Shown: one piece after another, positions 1 through 6,980 of the stretch | How the letters are laid out: every line of letters starts with the position of its first letter | Position numbering within the stretch: position 1 is the first letter of the stretch | NCBI GenBank assembly: GCA_017420625.1 | Contig: JAFOIR010000414.1 | Coordinates: 1-8,253 of the forward strand | Length of the DNA: 8,253 nucleotides | From: Bacillota bacterium | Lineage (GTDB): Bacteria > Bacillota_A > Clostridia > Lachnospirales > Bianqueaceae | Direction: 5' to 3' | The notes under the pieces: generated by a model | Seen by the model: the letters and a program-made list of their open reading frames with translations, nothing else | Database searches by the model: none | What the model was told of the DNA's origin: nothing | Position numbers and translations under genes: made by a program

Positions 1-51
1 GGGGAAGAATCCTCCGGCGGAGGATCTGAGACTGGTGATGAAGGCAATGCT
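1..51 (+). other. Gly/Ser/Glu-rich linker segment in adaptor 1
   Basis: The first 17 visible codons read GEESSGGGSETGDEGNA, a low-complexity flexible acidic stretch immediately before a long helix. It probably separates the coiled coil from an upstream helix or domain outside the window. The DNA carries a perfect 17-base palindrome at 9-25 (8-base arms around one central G), which follows from the Ser-Ser-Gly-Gly-Gly codons. Confidence 0.55.
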
Positions 52-1083
52 TTGCAGGAAGAACTGAAAAAGAAAGAAGCTGCCTTCCAGAAAGCCAAGG
101 ATGAATTGGAAGCGGCACAAAGTGCTGTCACATCAGCAGAAAACCGGATCGAGACTGCCAAAACAGCGATTTCTGAAGCGAAAGAAACGCTGACACAGGC
201 TGAAGCGGATTATCAGAAAGCGGTTCTGGAACAGGAGAACGGTCTGGAGCTTCTGGCAGTACAAAAGGAACTGGTCGACAAGGAAAAAGAAACACGTGAA
301 GCGGCGGATCAGGCAGCGGCGGAGCAGGCAGAAGCTCAGATCAAAGCCCTGGAAGACGCACTGGCTGCCGCAGAGAAACTGATCGAAACGGAAAACAAAA
401 ATATAGAAAGCGCTTCTCATGAGATTGAGATGAGCGAGATCGAACTAAGACAGGCACAGCTGGACCTGTCTCAGGCAGAAGAAGATCATTGGCAGACACT
501 CTCCCAGATCAATACGGAAATCGAACTCATGGAAGCCAAGCTTGGCCAGAATGAACTGAAGGCTCCTTTTGCGGGACGTGTGGTACAGGTTTGTTTCTAT
601 CAGGGGCAGTATGCCGGAGAATATGAAACACTGATCATCCTGGCAGATGAATCCAGACTGCGCTTCAAGGGACCGTCTTTTAACAATACAGCCATGCAGG
701 GGTTTGTCAAGATGGATATTCAGATTGACGGCCGGACGCTGGATGTCAGTTATATTCCATATGAAAATGATGAATATATGAAAAAGACCATGAACGGAGA
801 AAGTCTTCCCACATGGTTTGAACTGCCTGGCGATCAGGACGGATCCCGTCATCAGGTTGCTTACGGCATGACCGGCACCATTCGTCTTTATCGGGGCTAT
901 CGGGCGGATGCGCTGGTCGTACCGCGGGGATGTATATCCTCTGATGAATATGGTACATATGTCTATCTCGACCAGGATGGTCAGCGGATGAAGACTTATG
1001 TCACGCTTGGCCTCGAGACGACTACCTACTATGAGATCCTGGACGGTTTAAAGGAAGGAGATATGCTGTATGATGCGGAATAG
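1..1083 (+). CDS. HlyD/MacA-like efflux adaptor subunit, 5'-truncated by window edge
   Basis: Extracytoplasmic adaptor (membrane fusion protein) of an ABC system, the first visible gene of the operon. The frame is open to base 1, so the TTG at 52 is not taken as the start and the N-terminus (signal or anchor plus first barrel half) lies outside the window. Counting from base 1, residues 1-17 are a Gly/Ser/Glu-rich linker. Residues about 19-180 are a long charged Ala/Glu/Lys/Gln coiled coil. Residue 186 onward gives LKAPFAGRVVQV, the hallmark second half of the barrel-sandwich (lipoyl-like) domain, followed by beta-barrel and membrane-proximal segments ending in GLKEGDMLYDAE, as in HlyD/MacA/YknX proteins. 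Its last 14 bases overlap the next gene, suggesting translational coupling. In a Gram-positive host the adaptor probably acts on the outer face of the membrane with the FtsX-like permease. Substrate unknown. The family is clear; the true length is not. Confidence 0.85.
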   Translation, partial: GEESSGGGSETGDEGNALQEELKKKEAAFQKAKDELEAAQSAVTSAENRIETAKTAISEAKETLTQAEADYQKAVLEQENGLELLAVQKELVDKEKETREAADQAAAEQAEAQIKALEDALAAAEKLIETENKNIESASHEIEMSEIELRQAQLDLSQAEEDHWQTLSQINTEIELMEAKLGQNELKAPFAGRVVQVCFYQGQYAGEYETLIILADESRLRFKGPSFNNTAMQGFVKMDIQIDGRTLDVSYIPYENDEYMKKTMNGESLPTWFELPGDQDGSRHQVAYGMTGTIRLYRGYRADALVVPRGCISSDEYGTYVYLDQDGQRMKTYVTLGLETTTYYEILDGLKEGDMLYDAE

Positions 1084-2158
1084 AATGCTCCTTCTTCTTC
1101 TGGTGATCTGCCTCCTGCTTTCGGGATGTTCCGGCAGTAGCGACAGGGACATTAAGAGTGAATATATGGATCCGGGTACGATCGCCCAGAACGAATACCG
1201 TACGACGAAAGTCACACGCGGTGATTTTCAGATCGACTATCAGATCGATTCCAAGATGACCTTCCGCCAGGGAGAGTTCATGTACTGGAAATACAGCGAC
1301 GACCATTATGATGAACTCCTGGTAGAACGGGAAGAGATCGTGACAAAGGGACAGGTGCTGGCAACCTTTGAAACGGGCGTCAGTGAAGCCGATATTCTGG
1401 AGAGAGAACTGGCGGTTACAGAAGCCAGAGCCTCCTTAAGTTCTCTTCAGTCATCGTATGAAGCCCGTATTTCTGCCAAGCAGGCATCTTTGGCCGGACT
1501 GGAAGGAACAGCCTATGAGATTGCTTCCATGGAACTGGAAATGCTGCGAAATCAGTATAATGAAGCGAATGCTTCCGGCTGGTACCGGATCTCCGTTGCA
1601 CAGGCTGCTCTTGACCGGCTGAGAGAAAGAAAAAATAATAATTCCCTGATAGCTCCCTTCGATGGGATCGTCATGTATACGACCAGATATTTCCGATCGG
1701 GCGACAATGTCGACACCCGGGAGCCGGTGGTGGTCGTTGCAGAGATCGCGACACGTGCCATCAGCTTTACGAATACCAACGTTTATGGAAATGTTCCGTA
1801 TATGAGCCATGTCAATGTGATCGATCAGCGAACGAAAAAGGAGTTTACGGGAACAGTGGTCAGCTGCGCTGCGGTCACCGGTTCTTCAGAAGATGAGGTC
1901 TGGATCGAGATCGACCAGGAACTGGGAGACGAAGATCTGATCGGTGCAGTGAGGATCAGCGGAACGATCCTGAAAAAGACAGATGTTCTGCTCATTGACA
2001 GCAAAGCGCTGAAAAAAGAAGGCAACCAATATTATGTTCTGGTGCTTGTGGGAACATCTTCTGTCAGTAAGACCTATGTCAAGGTAGGCGGACAGAATGC
2101 GGGCAGCGTCTGGATCACAGAGGGACTGGAAGAAGGCCAGACCCTGGTCATCGAATGA
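1070..2158 (+). CDS. HlyD/MacA-like adaptor subunit, predicted lipoprotein
   Basis: Second adaptor of the same ABC system, 362 residues. The N-terminus is a lipoprotein signal peptide: MMRNR, a Leu-rich core (residues 6-17) and lipobox L17-S18-G19-C20, so Cys20 is the predicted lipidation site and the protein is anchored on the outer face of the membrane. Residues about 45-102 form the first barrel-sandwich half (VTRGDFQIDY to GQVLATFET). Residues 106-187 form a coiled-coil hairpin. Residues 193-215 carry the second half with the family motif LIAPFDGIV. The rest is beta-barrel plus a C-terminal domain ending EGLEEGQTLVIE. The ATG at 1070 lies inside the end of the previous gene; an AAGGAG-type site at about 1055-1060 supports it, and ATG 1073 is an alternative. 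The sequence differs clearly from adaptor 1, so the pair is not a recent duplication. The permease starts 15 bases after its stop. Substrate unknown. Confidence 0.88.
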   Translation: MMRNRMLLLLLVICLLLSGCSGSSDRDIKSEYMDPGTIAQNEYRTTKVTRGDFQIDYQIDSKMTFRQGEFMYWKYSDDHYDELLVEREEIVTKGQVLATFETGVSEADILERELAVTEARASLSSLQSSYEARISAKQASLAGLEGTAYEIASMELEMLRNQYNEANASGWYRISVAQAALDRLRERKNNNSLIAPFDGIVMYTTRYFRSGDNVDTREPVVVVAEIATRAISFTNTNVYGNVPYMSHVNVIDQRTKKEFTGTVVSCAAVTGSSEDEVWIEIDQELGDEDLIGAVRISGTILKKTDVLLIDSKALKKEGNQYYVLVLVGTSSVSKTYVKVGGQNAGSVWITEGLEEGQTLVIE

Positions 2159-2173
2159 GGCAGGGGGTAGAAA

Positions 2174-4957
2174 ATGTTATCCTATGTAAAGAATAAACTG
2201 CTGAACAATATCTGGATGGCCGTCAGTCTGCTCATCGGCAACATTCTTCTGATCAGTATTGCTGCCTGTTCACCGATGTATTCGGATGCCGTTCTGCAGA
2301 GAATGCTGCAGAGAAATCTTCAGAGCGAAATGACCTCTTCCGGTATATACCCGGGTATTATTGAACTGAGAGGCAACTATTCCATGGCTACACCGGCCAA
2401 GTTTGTCAATCTGTCGCAGATGGAAGAGCTGTCTGCTGATCTGGCTGAAGATGCCCCTATTGACGTGGTTTATCAGATCAAAGAGTATTTCAGATCGGAC
2501 ATTCGTTCGACCCATCAGGTAGGCGGACCGAATAATACTTTCGGAACCAGAGTTGATGCGATCAGTGATTATCAGGATCATATCAAACTGATCAGCGGTG
2601 AAATGCCGTCGAAAAAAACAGCTGATAATACGATGGAAGCTGTCGTAAGTCAGAAGACGCTGATGAGCTGCAATTTGTATATAGGCGAGGAGATTCTGTT
2701 TGAGAAGATCCTCGATCCGGATAAAAATCCATATAAAGTTCGGATCACCGGCGTCTTCGAACCTGCCAGTGAAACAGATCCCTTCTGGGTCTACAATCCC
2801 AATCAGGCTTCCAACATTTTATATGTCGAGCCGGAAGCTTTTTATGATCTGTGGATCCGGGATGAGGCCTCAAGACAGCAGTTCAACGAAACAATGTACG
2901 TGCTGATCGACTATACAAAGATCCGTGGAACGGATGTGGACAGCCTTCTGGAGTATACCGAGCGTTACCGCGAAAGGATGAATGAGATCTTTCCTAATGC
3001 GATGAATGCACGCTATGAAAAGATCCTCAGTGAATACGGTCAGAATGCAAAACGGCTCAATGTGACCCTGATCGTGCTTCAGGTTCCGGTCTTCCTGCTC
3101 CTGATGGCTTTTATTATCATGGTTTCCGGCCAGATGCTCGGCATGGACCAGAATGAGATTGCCATGATCAAGAGCCGCGGAGCTTCCCGCAAACAGATCA
3201 TGACCATTTATATTCTGCAGAGTCTGATCATTGCCGTGTTGTCTCTTGCAGTCGGAATTCCGCTGGGATACATGATCTGTCAGATCATCGGATCCTCCAA
3301 TGCATTTCTGGAGTTTGTCCAGAGGCGTTCTCTCTCGGTTCGTTTTGCACTGCCGGTCTGGGCATTTTCTGCAGGGGCAGCCCTGGTAGGTATGCTGGCC
3401 ATGGTTCTTCCGGCGATCAGACACAGCCGGGTCAGTATTGTCGATTATAAAAGGGCCAAACACAAATCGGACAAACCTATCTGGCAGAAACTGTTTCTGG
3501 ACATAATCCTGCTGGGCGTTTCACTTTATGGCCTTTACAGCTATCATCAGCAGGCGGCTTTTCTTTCCAGTCAGCTGGAAGGCGGAGCATCGCTGGATCC
3601 TCTTTTGTATATGTGCAGCTCCATGTTCATGCTTGGCTGTGCGCTGCTCTTTGTGCGGATCTTTCCATGGATCATCAAGGCGATTTTCGGTCTTTTCAAA
3701 AAACACTGGTCTCCCGGACTGTATGCTTCCTTCCTTCGGATGCTGCGGACAAAGGGCAATCAGAATTTTATTATGATCTTTCTGGTTCTGACACTGGCGC
3801 TGGGAATCTTCAGTGCGGAAACGGCTCGTACGATCAACGCCAATGCGGAAGAAAAGATTCGCTATGCGACGGGTGCAGATATCGTTTTTCAGGAAAAATG
3901 GAAAGGCCGGTCGTATGCCGATGCGGAGGGAAATATCGAGACGATCTATATTGAGCCGGATTATCATCGGTATGAACAGATTGAAGGGATATCGTCCTTT
4001 GCCAAGGTATATCTGAATCACAGTATCTCGACCAATATCGGTTCCAAGAATCTCAAAGATATCACGCTCATGGGTATCGAAACAAAGGCTTTCGGAGAGA
4101 CCGCCTATTTCAAGGATGGACTGCTGGACAGCCATTGGTACAACTTCCTGAATGCCATGAGTCAGGATCCGGAAGGTTTGCTGGTTTCGACCAGCTTCCG
4201 CGATCTGCTGGGACTGAAGCTGGGGGATCACATTACTTATAAAACGACCAATAAGAATCTGATCCGCGGCACGATTTACGGGTTTGTCGATTATTTCCCA
4301 TCCATGATTCCGCCGGAAGCAACTGAAACAGGTGAATCCTATTTCATGATCGCGAATCTGAACTATCTGCAGACCAAGTGGGGAATGCAGCCTTATCAGA
4401 TCTGGATGAAAAACAAGACGGATTCCTCTCAGTTTATCTATGATTTCGCAGCCTCTACCGGTACGGCTTTTACCTATTTCTATGACACCAATGCACAGCT
4501 CATCGCACTGAAAAATGACCCTGTCTTTCAGGCAACCAATGGAATACTGACCGTGGGATTTATCGTTGTGCTGGCGCTTTGCTCGGTTGGCTTCCTGATT
4601 TACTGGATCCTTTCCATTCGATCCCGTCAGCTGCAGTTCGGTATTTTCCGCGCCATGGGTATGACCATGAGAGAAATTCTGGGCATGCTGGTGAATGAAC
4701 AGGTCTTTCTCTCCATTCTCTCGATGGTGGTTGGTGCGCTGGTCGGACGGCTGGCCGGCAGGCTGTACGTCCCGATGATTCAGATGGCTTACTCCAGTAC
4801 AGACCAGCTGATTCCGCTGGAAGTAACCAGTGCCGTATCCGATGAAATGAAACTCTATGCAGTGGTCATTGTCGTTATGATCGTATGCATGCTGATCCTT
4901 GGGCGGATCATCAAGAGCATCAAGATCGCCCAGGCTCTGAAACTGGGGGAGGACTAA
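2174..4957 (+). CDS. ABC transporter permease with two FtsX-like halves
   Basis: Membrane subunit of a type VII (MacB/FtsX/LolCE-like) ABC system, 927 residues. Predicted layout: TM1 about 13-33; a large extracytoplasmic domain about 34-294; TM2-4 about 296-320, 342-367 and 392-414; TM5-6 about 438-457 and 476-500; TM7 about 528-549; a second extracytoplasmic domain about 550-788; TM8-10 about 789-813, 838-862 and 895-915. Each half shows the FtsX cytoplasmic coupling signature after its second helix: IKSRGASRKQI near 332-342 and FRAMGMTMREIL near 825-836. Thus two FtsX units are fused in one chain with an extra helix pair between them, and one polypeptide can supply the full transmembrane core. 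Family members work by mechanotransmission, moving substrates outside the membrane or driving partner proteins rather than passing substrates through a channel. A GGGGG-rich ribosome site at 2163-2167 precedes the ATG at 2174. The ATPase gene follows after 3 bases. Substrate cannot be inferred. Confidence 0.92.
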   Translation: MLSYVKNKLLNNIWMAVSLLIGNILLISIAACSPMYSDAVLQRMLQRNLQSEMTSSGIYPGIIELRGNYSMATPAKFVNLSQMEELSADLAEDAPIDVVYQIKEYFRSDIRSTHQVGGPNNTFGTRVDAISDYQDHIKLISGEMPSKKTADNTMEAVVSQKTLMSCNLYIGEEILFEKILDPDKNPYKVRITGVFEPASETDPFWVYNPNQASNILYVEPEAFYDLWIRDEASRQQFNETMYVLIDYTKIRGTDVDSLLEYTERYRERMNEIFPNAMNARYEKILSEYGQNAKRLNVTLIVLQVPVFLLLMAFIIMVSGQMLGMDQNEIAMIKSRGASRKQIMTIYILQSLIIAVLSLAVGIPLGYMICQIIGSSNAFLEFVQRRSLSVRFALPVWAFSAGAALVGMLAMVLPAIRHSRVSIVDYKRAKHKSDKPIWQKLFLDIILLGVSLYGLYSYHQQAAFLSSQLEGGASLDPLLYMCSSMFMLGCALLFVRIFPWIIKAIFGLFKKHWSPGLYASFLRMLRTKGNQNFIMIFLVLTLALGIFSAETARTINANAEEKIRYATGADIVFQEKWKGRSYADAEGNIETIYIEPDYHRYEQIEGISSFAKVYLNHSISTNIGSKNLKDITLMGIETKAFGETAYFKDGLLDSHWYNFLNAMSQDPEGLLVSTSFRDLLGLKLGDHITYKTTNKNLIRGTIYGFVDYFPSMIPPEATETGESYFMIANLNYLQTKWGMQPYQIWMKNKTDSSQFIYDFAASTGTAFTYFYDTNAQLIALKNDPVFQATNGILTVGFIVVLALCSVGFLIYWILSIRSRQLQFGIFRAMGMTMREILGMLVNEQVFLSILSMVVGALVGRLAGRLYVPMIQMAYSSTDQLIPLEVTSAVSDEMKLYAVVIVVMIVCMLILGRIIKSIKIAQALKLGED

Positions 4958-4960
4958 GCC

Positions 4961-5650
4961 ATGCAGTATATGATCAAAGCAGAGAATGTTCATCGTGGTT
5001 TTCCCGTCGGAGGAAATACGTTCTGGGCACTTCGTGACATCAACCTGACGATCCCGACCGGCAAGCTAACGATCCTGAAAGGCCGGTCCGGTTCCGGAAA
5101 GACGACACTTCTCAATATTCTGTCCGCACTGGATGTGCCGACCAAGGGAAAAGTATATATCGGCGAGACGGATGTGACGGCTTTGTCAGACAGCGGCCGG
5201 GATAAACTGAGGCGCAAACAGGTAGGATATGTATATCAGTCGGTCGCGCTGATTCCAATGATGACAGCCTATGAGAATGTAGAATTTGCGCTCCGGCTGG
5301 CAAGGTACGAAGGCGACTGGAAAAAACGCGCTGAGGAATGCCTGCATATGGTGGGACTGGCTAACCGTATGACGCACATGCCGCAGGAAATGTCAGGCGG
5401 TGAGCAGCAAAGAGTAGCGATCGCGCGGGCGGTCGCCGCTCAGCCGGCCGTACTCTTTGCGGATGAGCCTACGGCAGAGCTGGATACCAACACCGGCCTT
5501 GCTGTTGTGAAGATCTTTAAAGATCTTTGTGCACAAGAGGGCGTCAGTGTGATCATGACGACCCATGATACCGGCCTGATGGATATCGGAGATGCGCTGT
5601 ATGAGCTGGAAGACGGTCAGATCATCAACAGAGGAGGCCTGGCATTATGA
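4961..5650 (+). CDS. ABC transporter ATP-binding protein (MacB/LolD type), NBD 1
   Basis: Cytosolic ATPase, 229 residues, the usual length for LolD/FtsE/MacB nucleotide-binding subunits. All motifs are present: Walker A GRSGSGKT at 41-48, Q-loop Gln93 (YVYQS), signature MSGGEQQ at 144-150, Walker B LFADE with catalytic Glu169, D-loop PTAELD at 170-175 (PTGNLD is commoner in this family), and H-loop His202 (TTHD). It is therefore predicted to be catalytically competent. A GGGGGAGG site at 4945-4952, inside the permease stop region, sets the start at 4961. It overlaps the next ATPase by 4 bases (ATGA), indicating coupled translation and equal dosage. With one fused permease and two distinct ATPases, it most likely forms a heterodimer with the downstream NBD. 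An 18-base perfect palindrome lies in its coding sequence at 5510-5527. Confidence 0.93.
   Translation: MQYMIKAENVHRGFPVGGNTFWALRDINLTIPTGKLTILKGRSGSGKTTLLNILSALDVPTKGKVYIGETDVTALSDSGRDKLRRKQVGYVYQSVALIPMMTAYENVEFALRLARYEGDWKKRAEECLHMVGLANRMTHMPQEMSGGEQQRVAIARAVAAQPAVLFADEPTAELDTNTGLAVVKIFKDLCAQEGVSVIMTTHDTGLMDIGDALYELEDGQIINRGGLAL
5510..5527. repeat. 18-base perfect palindrome inside NBD 1
   Basis: AAGATCTTTAAAGATCTT reads identically on both strands, with no spacer and the centre between 5518 and 5519. It encodes part of VKIFKDL in the helix after the D-loop of NBD 1. By rough chance (one in 4^9 per position) about 0.03 such 18-mers are expected in a window this size, so it is mildly unusual, but Lys/Ile/Phe/Asp codon choice can produce it. 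No function is claimed. Confidence 0.6.
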
Positions 5651-6519
5651 TTGAATGTGAAAACCTCGTGAAGATCTATAAGACCATCGATACCGAAGTG
5701 CTGGCGCTGCAGGGACTGGAGCTGACCGTCGATGACGGTGAACTGATGGCTATCATCGGTAATTCGGGCTCCGGAAAGTCCACCTTCCTGAATATGATCG
5801 GCGGTCTGGACCGCCCGTCGGCAGGCAGGCTGATCGTCAACGGACTGGACCTGTTCAAGCTCTCGGAAGCGGAGCTCGTGGCATATAAACGGGATGTCGT
5901 GGGTTTTGTCTGGCAGAACAATGCGAGAAACCTTGTGCCGTATCTGACAGCGATCGAGAATGTACGAATGCCTATGATGTTCGGCACGATCAAACAGCAG
6001 AAAGAACGGGCGGCAGAGCTTCTGGAAATGGTGGGGATGAGCCATCGCGCGAAAAACAAGCTTTCAATGCTTTCCGGCGGTGAACAGCAGAGGGTAGCGA
6101 TCGCCATCGCTCTTGCGAACAACCCGAAACTTCTGTTGGCGGACGAGCCGACCGGAAGTGTCGATATGAAGACGTCGGATTATATCCTGGATCTGTTCCG
6201 TAAACTGAATGAGCAGCTGGGACTGACGATCGTGATCGTCACACATGACCGGCATCTGGCCAAAAAGGTCAATCGTGTTGTCGCCATTCGGGATGGCAAG
6301 ACTTCCAGCGAAATGATCCTGCGTCCCAACTACCGCGAACGCCTGGACGGTATCGGGTCTCTGGAAGACGCAGAAGACTCGGTGCAGGAAGAATTTGCTG
6401 TGCTGGACCGTGCGGGACGGCTGCAGATACCATCACAGATGCTGGAGGAGATCGGCGCTTCCGGCAATAAGGTGAAGCTGGAAGTCGTAAACGGTAAAAT
6501 TCAGATCAGTTCAAAATAA
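5647..6519 (+). CDS. ABC transporter ATP-binding protein with C-terminal AbrB/SpoVT-like domain, NBD 2
   Basis: Second cytosolic ATPase of the system, 290 residues, about 60-65 longer than a typical MacB/LolD-type subunit. The ATPase core is complete: Walker A GNSGSGKS at 38-45, Q-loop Gln90 in FVWQNNARNL, signature LSGGEQQ at 142-148, Walker B LLLADE with catalytic Glu167, D-loop PTGSVD at 168-173, H-loop His200. The core ends near RDGKTSSE (215-222). An acidic linker (about 238-250) follows, then residues 252-287 match an AbrB/SpoVT swapped-hairpin domain: D254, G257-R258, I261-P262, Leu266, Gly270, K275-V276, Leu278-Glu279 and G283-K284-I285. GAGGAGG at 5631-5637 supports the start, which overlaps NBD 1 by 4 bases. 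The WQxxARNL Q-loop style differs from NBD 1, so the two NBDs are distinct paralogues and probable heterodimer partners. The role of the tail is unknown; dimerisation or regulation of the ATPase is inferred. Confidence 0.92.
   Translation: MIECENLVKIYKTIDTEVLALQGLELTVDDGELMAIIGNSGSGKSTFLNMIGGLDRPSAGRLIVNGLDLFKLSEAELVAYKRDVVGFVWQNNARNLVPYLTAIENVRMPMMFGTIKQQKERAAELLEMVGMSHRAKNKLSMLSGGEQQRVAIAIALANNPKLLLADEPTGSVDMKTSDYILDLFRKLNEQLGLTIVIVTHDRHLAKKVNRVVAIRDGKTSSEMILRPNYRERLDGIGSLEDAEDSVQEEFAVLDRAGRLQIPSQMLEEIGASGNKVKLEVVNGKIQISSK
6400..6507 (+). other. AbrB/SpoVT-like domain coding region in NBD 2
   Basis: Codons 252-287 of NBD 2. The pattern VLDRAGRLQIP, then an amphipathic turn (SQMLEEIGA), then KVKLEV and GKIQI, follows the family pattern of a D-x-x-GR-x-x-IP strand, short helix, paired strands and a closing KI strand seen in B. 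subtilis AbrB. The spacing between the GR, IP, Leu and terminal KI elements is preserved over about 36 residues. AbrB domains are obligate dimers built by strand swapping. The match is by eye; a profile search or structure prediction would settle it. Confidence 0.75.
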
Positions 6520-6536
6520 AACACCTGGAGGCTGAA

Positions 6537-6896
6537 ATGACGAACAAAGAGATCGTAGAACGTTTCTACGAAAAGGTATTCAATCAGTGGGATATGTCGG
6601 ATCTGGATCAGGTGATGCGTGAAGATTATATCCAGCACAGTCCGGAAGTGGCGGAAGGCCGGGAGGGCTTTAAGGAATTTTTCCGGCATTTCCTGGCAGC
6701 AAAGCCAAAAGCAGAAATCATCAAGATCCTGGAAGACGGAGATATGGTTTGTGTTTTCTTCCGATGCATCATGGGAGAGAAGATCGTGAAGGTCTTCGAT
6801 CTGTATCGGCTGGAGGACGGCAAGCTCGCTGAACACTGGGACTGCATGATGGATACGACCGGAATTGAAGTACACAATGAGCACGGTCATTTCTAA
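6537..6896 (+). CDS. SnoaL-like / NTF2-fold small protein
   Basis: Cytosolic protein of 119 residues with no signal peptide or membrane segment. It has the shape of the SnoaL-like branch of the NTF2 superfamily: an N-terminal helix (EIVERFYEKVFNQWD, 5-19), the conserved YIQHSPEVAEGREGF stretch at 31-45, a second helix (46-53), then beta strands including DLYRLEDGKLAEHWD at 88-102, typical of the sheet lining the cone-shaped pocket. Candidate pocket residues are His34, Asp88, His100 and Asp102. Relatives include polyketide cyclases, but many are uncharacterised, so no reaction is assigned. TGGAGG at 6526-6531, five bases before ATG 6537, supports the start. It begins 17 bases after the NBD 2 stop and is followed by a terminator, so it is probably the last gene of the ABC operon, though a link to transport is only inferred. 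Confidence 0.85.
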   Translation: MTNKEIVERFYEKVFNQWDMSDLDQVMREDYIQHSPEVAEGREGFKEFFRHFLAAKPKAEIIKILEDGDMVCVFFRCIMGEKIVKVFDLYRLEDGKLAEHWDCMMDTTGIEVHNEHGHF

Positions 6897-6907
6897 AAAG
6901 CAAACAA

Positions 6908-6963
6908 AAACGACCGGAAGGGGATCATTCCTTATCATCCCTGACCGGTCGTTTCTTTTTTGT
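6908..6963. terminator. Bidirectional intrinsic terminator
   Basis: A 10-base-pair perfect stem (AAACGACCGG at 6908-6917 with CCGGTCGTTT at 6945-6954) encloses an inner GGGAT/ATCCC stem (6921-6925 with 6937-6941). It is followed on the plus strand by a T-rich tract (6951-6963). On the minus strand the A-rich run at 6897-6910 becomes a T-rich tail. It sits between two convergent units (stops at 6896 and 6981), so it probably ends transcription from both sides. Confidence 0.9.
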
Positions 6964-6980
6964 TCTGACGCTTTCGAAGC

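Noticed and set aside
9..25. Perfect 17-base palindrome (8-base arms) near the left edge as a terminator or operator
   Set aside because: It lies inside the adaptor 1 coding frame, has no T-run after it, and is explained by the Ser/Gly codons of the linker.
445..852. Minus-strand open frame opposite adaptor 1
   Set aside because: No family pattern and no clear ribosome site, and it is fully covered by the adaptor coding frame.
52..1083. TTG at 52 as the start of adaptor 1
   Set aside because: The same frame is open back to base 1, there is no suitably spaced ribosome site, and a start here would remove the first barrel half and any export signal. The gene is taken as truncated by the window edge.
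2870..3463. Minus-strand open frame (197 codons) opposite the permease
   Set aside because: Antisense shadow of the TM2-4 region: hydrophilic, His/Asp/Gln-rich and without any family pattern.
3521..4993. Long minus-strand open frame (490 codons) opposite the permease
   Set aside because: It lies almost wholly opposite a strongly supported permease gene, has His/Gln/Arg/Ile-rich composition with no recognisable domain, and reads as the antisense shadow of permease codons.
1..6519. Assigning a named system (MacAB, YknXYZ, LolCDE) or a bacteriocin/lantibiotic immunity role
   Set aside because: The architecture (dual adaptor, fused permease, dual ATPase) matches none of these exactly, and no precursor peptide or two-component regulator is visible in the window.
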